From the NCBI GenBank assembly GCA_028286505.1, contig JAQBRK010000027.1:1-7620 (forward strand): a DNA stretch of 7,620 bases. Reading direction: 5' to 3'. The notes under the pieces are model-generated. The model was not told where the DNA came from. It did no database searches and was given only the letters and a program-made list of their open reading frames with translations. A program made the translations under genes and the position numbers. The DNA is from Parcubacteria group bacterium. GTDB taxonomy: Bacteria > Patescibacteriota > Minisyncoccia > Phycocordibacterales > Phycocordibacteraceae. Position 1 is the stretch's first letter, and every line of letters starts with the position of its first letter. Shown here piece by piece: positions 3,759 to 7,620 of the stretch.

Positions 3759-5165
3759 ATGGCCGACGATAAACCCAATCCTTATATACGCACCTACGCG
3801 CAAGACGTGGCGGCGATGTCGGGCCAGCCCGTAGTGAATGTTCCGCATGCTGCGGGAGCTCCCGCCGCTCCCGGCGAACCTTCGGTTCCCGTACCTCCAC
3901 CTGTTGATGCAAACAGGGAAGCCGCGCTCGCGCGTCTGCGAGCTCGCGCTGCAAAAGACCCGGTACACGAAAGCGTTATGCTTCCACCAACGCTTCCGAC
4001 TCCGAGCCCGCTCGCGACTCCGACCGACGTGCCGCTTCCTCCCGCTCCGGTGCTACCTCCTCAGGCGCCCATCCCGGCGCCAGTACCCATGCCCATAATT
4101 GCTCCACCTCCACCTCCACCTCCACCTCCACCTCCACCTCCACCTCCACCTCCACCTCCACCTCCACCTCCACCTCCACCTCCACCGCAGGCGCCCGAGC
4201 CGCTCCGCGTGGTACTTACGCCGAAACCGGTTGAAGTGCCGAGCCCCATTCACACCTACAAGAGCGACTTCTCCGATCACATCGATGAGAAGGAAGCTTC
4301 TGCGTTCTCGGTACTCGCCGCGCAGTCGGATTCCGGAAACCTTGCGCCGAGCGCATTGCCAGCACAAAAGAAGCGAAGCCGCTTACCGCTCATCATTGCG
4401 GGCGTGCTTCTTATCGTCGTTGCGGGAAGCGGCGCCTTCGCTGCATTCCTGTATGTCGGCAAGCACAACATCATCACCTCCATTCCACTGGTCCCCTCGC
4501 TCGTGTTCGCTGACGATCGCCAAGCCGTGACGGGAGAGGGTTCACAACTGGTTCAGGCGCTCGTAACCTCGACGCAGACACCGCTTGAACTCAATAAGGT
4601 GCGCATCGTGTACCTTACCGAAGCCTCAACAACGGCCGACGGGAAAACGGTAACAACGCCGCTCGCCGGCGGCCGCCTTATCGGAGCTCTTCAGCTTGCC
4701 GCTCCCGACATTCTCCTCCGCAATATCGCTCCGGAAAGTACGGTCGGAATCGTTCACGCAGGGCCTGAGACCCGCACCTTCTTCATATTGAAAGTTCTTT
4801 CCTACGAACGAACCTTCGCCGGCATGCTGCAGTGGGAGGGAACGATGGAAAGTAATCTTAGCGCGCTCTATCCCGAATATCCTGCACCTGTGGCGCCGGC
4901 GCCGACCGTCATAACCACGACCAAGATAGTGAAAGGGAAGCCGGTCACCTCGACCACGACGGTTGAAGTCGCACCTATCGTTTCGACGCAACCGCGCTTC
5001 ATCGACGAAGTGTCCGCGAATCATGACGTGCGCGCTCTCAAAGACGGGCAGGGCCGTACGATTCTCCTCTATGGCTATAAAGATAAAACAACGCTTATCA
5101 TCGCTCGCGACGAAGCAGCTTTTGCCGAGCTTTTGAACAGGCTCTCCGCCACGCGTCAGCAATAG
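3759..5165 (+). CDS. Proline-rich single-pass membrane protein of unknown function
   Basis: With the ATG at 3759 the protein has 468 residues. Residues 1-75 are polar (YIRTYAQDVAAM, then ANREAALARLRARAAKDP). Residues 76-160 are extremely proline-rich, including 28 consecutive prolines (116-143). A KKRSR stop-transfer-like cluster precedes one transmembrane segment (209-234, LPLIIAGVLLIVVAGSGAFAAFLYVG), which implies a cytoplasmic N-terminus and an extracytoplasmic C-terminal domain of about 230 residues. That domain contains VFADDRQAV, RTFFILKVLSYERTFAGMLQWE, a Pro/Thr linker (about 385-415) and LLYGYKDKTTLIIARDEAAFAELLNRL. I do not recognise the domain and assign no function; a role in envelope structure or protein interaction is only a guess. 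A GTG start at 3732 would add nine residues but begins upstream of the -10 box. The stop is TAG. Long proline runs normally need EF-P to avoid ribosome stalling. Confidence 0.85.
   Translation: MADDKPNPYIRTYAQDVAAMSGQPVVNVPHAAGAPAAPGEPSVPVPPPVDANREAALARLRARAAKDPVHESVMLPPTLPTPSPLATPTDVPLPPAPVLPPQAPIPAPVPMPIIAPPPPPPPPPPPPPPPPPPPPPPPPPPPPQAPEPLRVVLTPKPVEVPSPIHTYKSDFSDHIDEKEASAFSVLAAQSDSGNLAPSALPAQKKRSRLPLIIAGVLLIVVAGSGAFAAFLYVGKHNIITSIPLVPSLVFADDRQAVTGEGSQLVQALVTSTQTPLELNKVRIVYLTEASTTADGKTVTTPLAGGRLIGALQLAAPDILLRNIAPESTVGIVHAGPETRTFFILKVLSYERTFAGMLQWEGTMESNLSALYPEYPAPVAPAPTVITTTKIVKGKPVTSTTTVEVAPIVSTQPRFIDEVSANHDVRALKDGQGRTILLYGYKDKTTLIIARDEAAFAELLNRLSATRQQ
4104..4187 (+). repeat. Hexanucleotide tandem repeat (CCACCT)13 plus CCACCG coding polyproline
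   Basis: Thirteen uninterrupted copies of CCACCT (4104-4181) and one CCACCG encode 28 prolines in a row. The unit is six bases, so copy-number changes by slippage would alter the tract two prolines at a time without shifting the frame. Perfect identity suggests recent or ongoing expansion. Apparent Glu-Val, Trp-Arg and polyglycine frames on the opposite strand are by-products of the repeat. Confidence 0.95.
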
Positions 5166-5187
5166 GGTTATTCCGACACCGATAGCG

Positions 5188-5196
5188 TGCTACAGT
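5188..5196 (+). promoter_or_regulatory. Extended -10 promoter of the DksA-like gene, leaderless start
   Basis: TGCTACAGT (5188-5196) is an extended -10 followed by exactly seven bases and the ATG at 5204, with no Shine-Dalgarno. The hexamer lies in a palindrome GCTAC A GTAGC (5189-5199). The 38-base gap to the preceding stop has no terminator, so read-through from the proline-rich gene is also possible. Confidence 0.5.
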
Positions 5197-5203
5197 AGCG
5201 CTC

Positions 5204-5557
5204 ATGAACGACACCGCACACTTTCGCGAACAGCTTGCCGCAGAGAAGGATAAACTAGAAGCAGAACTCCTGACCGTGGGACGACGTAACCCGTCGAGTC
5301 CTACCGATTGGGAACCGGTTCCAAGCGAAGCTCGCATGGAAGCCGATCCTAACGACCAGGCCGATCTCATCGAGAATTTCGAAGAGAACACCGCTATTCT
5401 CAAGGATCTTGAGATTCGCTATAACTTGGTGCTCGCCGCACTCGCTCGCATCGAAGACGGTTCATACGGAACCTGCACCGAAGGCGGAGAAGAAATAGAA
5501 GCAGCTCGTCTCGCGGCCGATCCTGCGGCGGCGACCTGTCTAACTCACATGAAATAA
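5204..5557 (+). CDS. DksA/TraR-family protein with degenerate zinc finger
   Basis: A 117-residue protein with the DksA/TraR layout: an N-terminal coiled-coil helix (about 5-26), a loop with the tip motif DPNDQAD (48-54), a second coiled-coil helix (about 55-85) and the C-terminal signature DGSYGTC...IEAARLAADPAAATC. DksA inserts its coiled coil into the RNA polymerase secondary channel and, with ppGpp in proteobacteria, alters initiation. The tip acidic pattern D-x-x-D-x-A is kept (D48, D51, A53). The four-cysteine zinc site is not: canonical CxxC...CxxC reads C91-T-E-G94 and C112-L-T-H115. H115 could still be a ligand, but G94 cannot. Its role in this organism is inferred only from family. 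The gene is followed one base after its TAA by the next ATG, indicating coupled expression. Confidence 0.88.
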   Translation: MNDTAHFREQLAAEKDKLEAELLTVGRRNPSSPTDWEPVPSEARMEADPNDQADLIENFEENTAILKDLEIRYNLVLAALARIEDGSYGTCTEGGEEIEAARLAADPAAATCLTHMK

Positions 5558-5558
5558 T

Positions 5559-6197
5559 ATGAAAACCCTATCCGTTACAGACTGCATTTCCTTCGGATGG
5601 CGAACCTTCAAGGCGCGTCCCTGGTTCTTTATAGGCGTCTCGCTTATCGTCGTTGCGATTAGTTTTGTCTCGGGTCTCCTCCAGGGTTTCGCCGCATCAG
5701 CGCTCGGCAAAACGCCCGGTGGCATCGTCTCGTTCCTCATCTCGCTTCTCGCGGATAACTTGATTGCTATCGGAATTCTTTCGATATACCTGAAAGCGCA
5801 TGACGCGGTCATGTCAGCCGAGTTCAAGGACTTCATGCGTTTCAAGCTGTACTGGGTATTCCTCGCGGCGTCTATTCTCGTATCCTTTCTCACCATTGTC
5901 GGTCTTGTCCTGCTCATCATCCCGGGCATCATCGTCATGACCATGCTGTGCTTCACCGCAACGCTCATCGTTGACCGCAACCTGGGTCCTATAGAGGCAA
6001 TCAAGGAAAGCGCACGCCTGACCAAGGGGAACCGATGGAAAATATTCTTGTTGCTGATCGTCGTCGTTCTCTTGAATATCGTCGGAGCCATCGCGCTTAT
6101 CGTAGGAGTCCTTATTGCCATGCCGATATCGATGCTCGCTCTCGTGCACGCCTACCGCACGCTCTCAACACCCGAAGCACCCGTACTCGTTGCGTAG
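5559..6197 (+). CDS. Polytopic membrane protein, YciC/DUF975-like
   Basis: A 212-residue integral membrane protein with hydrophobic segments at about 21-44, 56-79, 98-120, 121-139, 161-184 and possibly 185-199, and a short polar C-terminus. The amphipathic stretch VDRNLGPIEAIKESARLTKGNRWKIF (about 138-163) between membrane segments is typical of the YciC/UPF0259, DUF975 and glycerophosphodiester phosphodiesterase membrane-domain group, whose biochemical role is unknown. It does not carry the catalytic phosphodiesterase domain. The ATG at 5559 follows the TAA of the DksA-like gene by one base, with no Shine-Dalgarno, so translation is probably coupled to the upstream gene. The stop is TAG, 16 bases before the ComM start. 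The family call rests on pattern only. Confidence 0.8.
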   Translation: MKTLSVTDCISFGWRTFKARPWFFIGVSLIVVAISFVSGLLQGFAASALGKTPGGIVSFLISLLADNLIAIGILSIYLKAHDAVMSAEFKDFMRFKLYWVFLAASILVSFLTIVGLVLLIIPGIIVMTMLCFTATLIVDRNLGPIEAIKESARLTKGNRWKIFLLLIVVVLLNIVGAIALIVGVLIAMPISMLALVHAYRTLSTPEAPVLVA

Positions 6198-6201
6198 GCG
6201 C

Positions 6202-6207
6202 TAGACT
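6202..6207 (+). promoter_or_regulatory. Possible -10 box of comM
   Basis: TAGACT (6202-6207) lies six bases before the GTG start at 6214, the same spacing as the leaderless promoters elsewhere in the window. There is no TG extension or good -35. AAAGGAG next to the start overlaps the GTG and is too close to act as a normal Shine-Dalgarno. Read-through from the upstream gene is an equal possibility. Confidence 0.3.
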
Positions 6208-6213
6208 AAAGGA

Positions 6214-7620
6214 GTGGCGGCTCGCACCTCTCCACCAAAAATAGAAACGCACGGCTACGGCACGCTTACCGCTGCTCAGCCGCTTGGCGCTACGGCCGAA
6301 CTCGTTACCATCGAGGCGGACCTGACGCGTGGTCTCCATTCCTTTTCCATCGTCGGTCTTCCGGACAAGGCCGTTGAAGAAGCGCGCGACCGAATCGCGG
6401 CGGCCATACGGCATAGCGGATTCAAATCGCCCAAAGCTGAAAATCGCCGCATCATTCTTTCGCTCTCTCCGGCGGATTTAAAAAAGGAAGGTTCACACTA
6501 CGACGTACCGCTCGCGCTCTGCTACCTGGTCGCTTCCGGCGAGCTCGCGCTTCCCACGACCAAATCGCTCTTCGCGGGCGAACTCGCGCTCGATGGGATG
6601 CTTCGAACCGTGCGTGGCATATTGCCGCAGGTAGTTGCAGCGCAACGCGCCGGGTTCACATCGGTATTCGTGCCGCCCGGCAACGTGCCGGAAGCGCTTC
6701 TCGCACGAGACGTGGCCGTCTATGCTCCCCACACGCTGCGTGAGCTCATAGACCACCTCGCAGGTGTTGCAGTGCTTCCACGCATGGAGCGTGATGAAAC
6801 CGTCGTACCGCCACCGCTCGCTATCGACCTCGCGCATATAAAGGGACAGGAAAGCGCGAAACGCGCGCTCGAAATCGCGGCAGCGGGCCGTCATAATTTA
6901 GTACTCTATGGGCCACCCGGAACGGGGAAGACCATGCTCGCTCGCGCACTCGTCGGCGTACTTCCGCCTTTAACGGATGACGAAGTGCTGGAGGTAACCG
7001 CCATACATTCGACCGCGGGAGCGCTTTCCGAAGGCGCGATATTCCATCCGCCCTTCCGCAGTCCTCACCACACGGTGTCGCACACCGCGATGGTGGGCGG
7101 TGGTGCCTATCCGAAAGCTGGCGAAGTAACCCTCGCGCACAAGGGCGTTCTTTTTCTCGATGAGTTTCCCGAGTTCGACGCTCGCACGCTCGAAGCCCTG
7201 CGCCAACCGCTCGAAGACCGTATCGTAACCGTGGCTCGCGCACGTGCGACCGTTACCTTTCCGGCTGACTGCATGATAGTTGCCGCAATGAACCCGGCCG
7301 ATACTTTAAGTGCGGACGCCGAGGTTGCCGTGCGGGCGGCACTTAAGCAAGCTCGGAAAATATCGCGTCCGATAGCTGACCGACTCGATCTCTGGATAGA
7401 AGTGCCGCATGTGCCGCACGAAGTTTTGGCGGGACTCTCCGAAGGCGAGCCTTCAAGCGTGGTACGAGAACGCGTCCGTAACGCACGCGAACAAGCACGC
7501 ATTCGTACGAAGGACCCGAATGCTTCGAACGCGCGACTCAGCGCACGTGCCCTTGAACACGACAGCGGGTTTACGGAAGCCGCGAACACAGCCCTTCTTG
7601 CCGCTGCAACGAAACTCGAT
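6214..7620 (+). CDS. comM: ComM/YifB-family AAA+ ATPase (Mg-chelatase-like), C-terminus beyond window
   Basis: 469 codons are visible and the frame is open at the right edge; the family is about 500 residues, so only the last few tens are missing. The N-terminal Lon-protease-like (ChlI) domain contains FSIVGLPDKAVEEARDR (about 42-58) and LSPADLKKEGSHYDVPLAL (84-102). The AAA+ core has IKGQESAKRALEIAAAG (about 209-225), Walker A GPPGTGKT (233-240), FRSPHHT (281-287), Walker B LFLDE (313-317), and sensor/arginine-finger segments AAMNP (357-361) and ADRLD (388-392). ComM is a hexameric helicase promoting branch migration during natural transformation. GTG at 6214 is chosen because an in-frame TAG lies four codons upstream and the next in-frame ATG (6598) is far inside the conserved domain. 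The Cys-rich CPCG loop that normally follows AAMNP is absent (see findings). It is 16 bases downstream of the YciC-like gene. Confidence 0.93.
   Translation, partial: MAARTSPPKIETHGYGTLTAAQPLGATAELVTIEADLTRGLHSFSIVGLPDKAVEEARDRIAAAIRHSGFKSPKAENRRIILSLSPADLKKEGSHYDVPLALCYLVASGELALPTTKSLFAGELALDGMLRTVRGILPQVVAAQRAGFTSVFVPPGNVPEALLARDVAVYAPHTLRELIDHLAGVAVLPRMERDETVVPPPLAIDLAHIKGQESAKRALEIAAAGRHNLVLYGPPGTGKTMLARALVGVLPPLTDDEVLEVTAIHSTAGALSEGAIFHPPFRSPHHTVSHTAMVGGGAYPKAGEVTLAHKGVLFLDEFPEFDARTLEALRQPLEDRIVTVARARATVTFPADCMIVAAMNPADTLSADAEVAVRAALKQARKISRPIADRLDLWIEVPHVPHEVLAGLSEGEPSSVVRERVRNAREQARIRTKDPNASNARLSARALEHDSGFTEAANTALLAAATKLD

Noticed and set aside
3583..3954. A minus-strand ORF that would be driven by the left, promoter-like end of the inverted repeat
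   Set aside because: Its sequence is low-complexity antisense of the proline-rich gene and of the terminator hairpin. It begins at 3954, well upstream of the supposed promoter.
4104..4187. Short tandem repeat considered as a CRISPR array
   Set aside because: There are no spacers; it is a pure six-base repeat inside a coding frame.
3976..4367. Minus-strand and alternative-frame ORFs rich in Glu-Val, Trp-Arg, Gly or Leu-His across the CCACCT repeat
   Set aside because: They are forced by the hexamer repeat in other frames and show no independent gene signals.

Overview
The window most likely comes from a Candidate Phyla Radiation (Patescibacteria, Parcubacteria-like) genome with moderate to high GC. 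This is inferred from gene content and style: short streamlined genes, a TrmB-like HTH protein in a bacterium, a stand-alone NYN/LabA protein, a DksA/TraR-like protein with a degenerate zinc finger, a proline-rich single-pass membrane protein, and very short 5' leaders. The standard code fits every reading frame. All eight complete genes end in TAA or TAG, none in TGA.

Layout. Bases 1-205 (minus) hold the N-terminus of exonuclease III, cut by the window edge. Bases 224-985 (minus) encode a TrmB-type HTH regulator. A divergent AT-rich promoter region (986-1106) carries a palindrome that could be an operator. It separates the regulator from a small three-helix membrane protein (1107-1448, plus). 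A shared hairpin terminator (1458-1485) lies between that gene and a Xer tyrosine recombinase (1487-2404, minus). Divergent to xer is rpsO (2580-2846, plus). An unexplained 203-base intergenic stretch follows, then a NYN-domain protein (3050-3562). That gene ends in a perfect 27-bp hairpin terminator (3564-3621).

Directly after the terminator is a 106-bp element (3637-3742) with 15-bp perfect terminal inverted repeats and a TTATA duplication on each side. It looks like a MITE inserted into the -10 box of the next gene. The remaining genes are collinear on the plus strand: a proline-rich membrane protein with 28 consecutive prolines coded by a CCACCT repeat (3759-5165), a DksA/TraR-like protein (5204-5557), a polytopic membrane protein of YciC/DUF975 type (5559-6197, one base after the previous stop), and ComM/YifB, an AAA+ helicase of transformation (6214 to the window end).

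Functional themes are DNA repair, recombination and uptake (xth, xer, comM), translation (rpsO), transcription control (TrmB-like, DksA-like) and envelope proteins of unknown role. A recurring pattern is a -10 hexamer, often extended (TGN), ending 6-9 bases before the start codon with no Shine-Dalgarno. It is seen at xth, the TrmB-like gene, xer, rpsO, the proline-rich gene, the DksA-like gene and perhaps comM, and it predicts mostly leaderless mRNAs. The small membrane gene at 1107 is the exception, with a leader of about 27 bases and an AAAGGA site. The strongest observations for follow-up are the MITE-like insertion in a promoter, the leaderless architecture including rpsO, the proline-repeat gene, and the lost metal-binding cysteines in both the DksA-like and ComM proteins.
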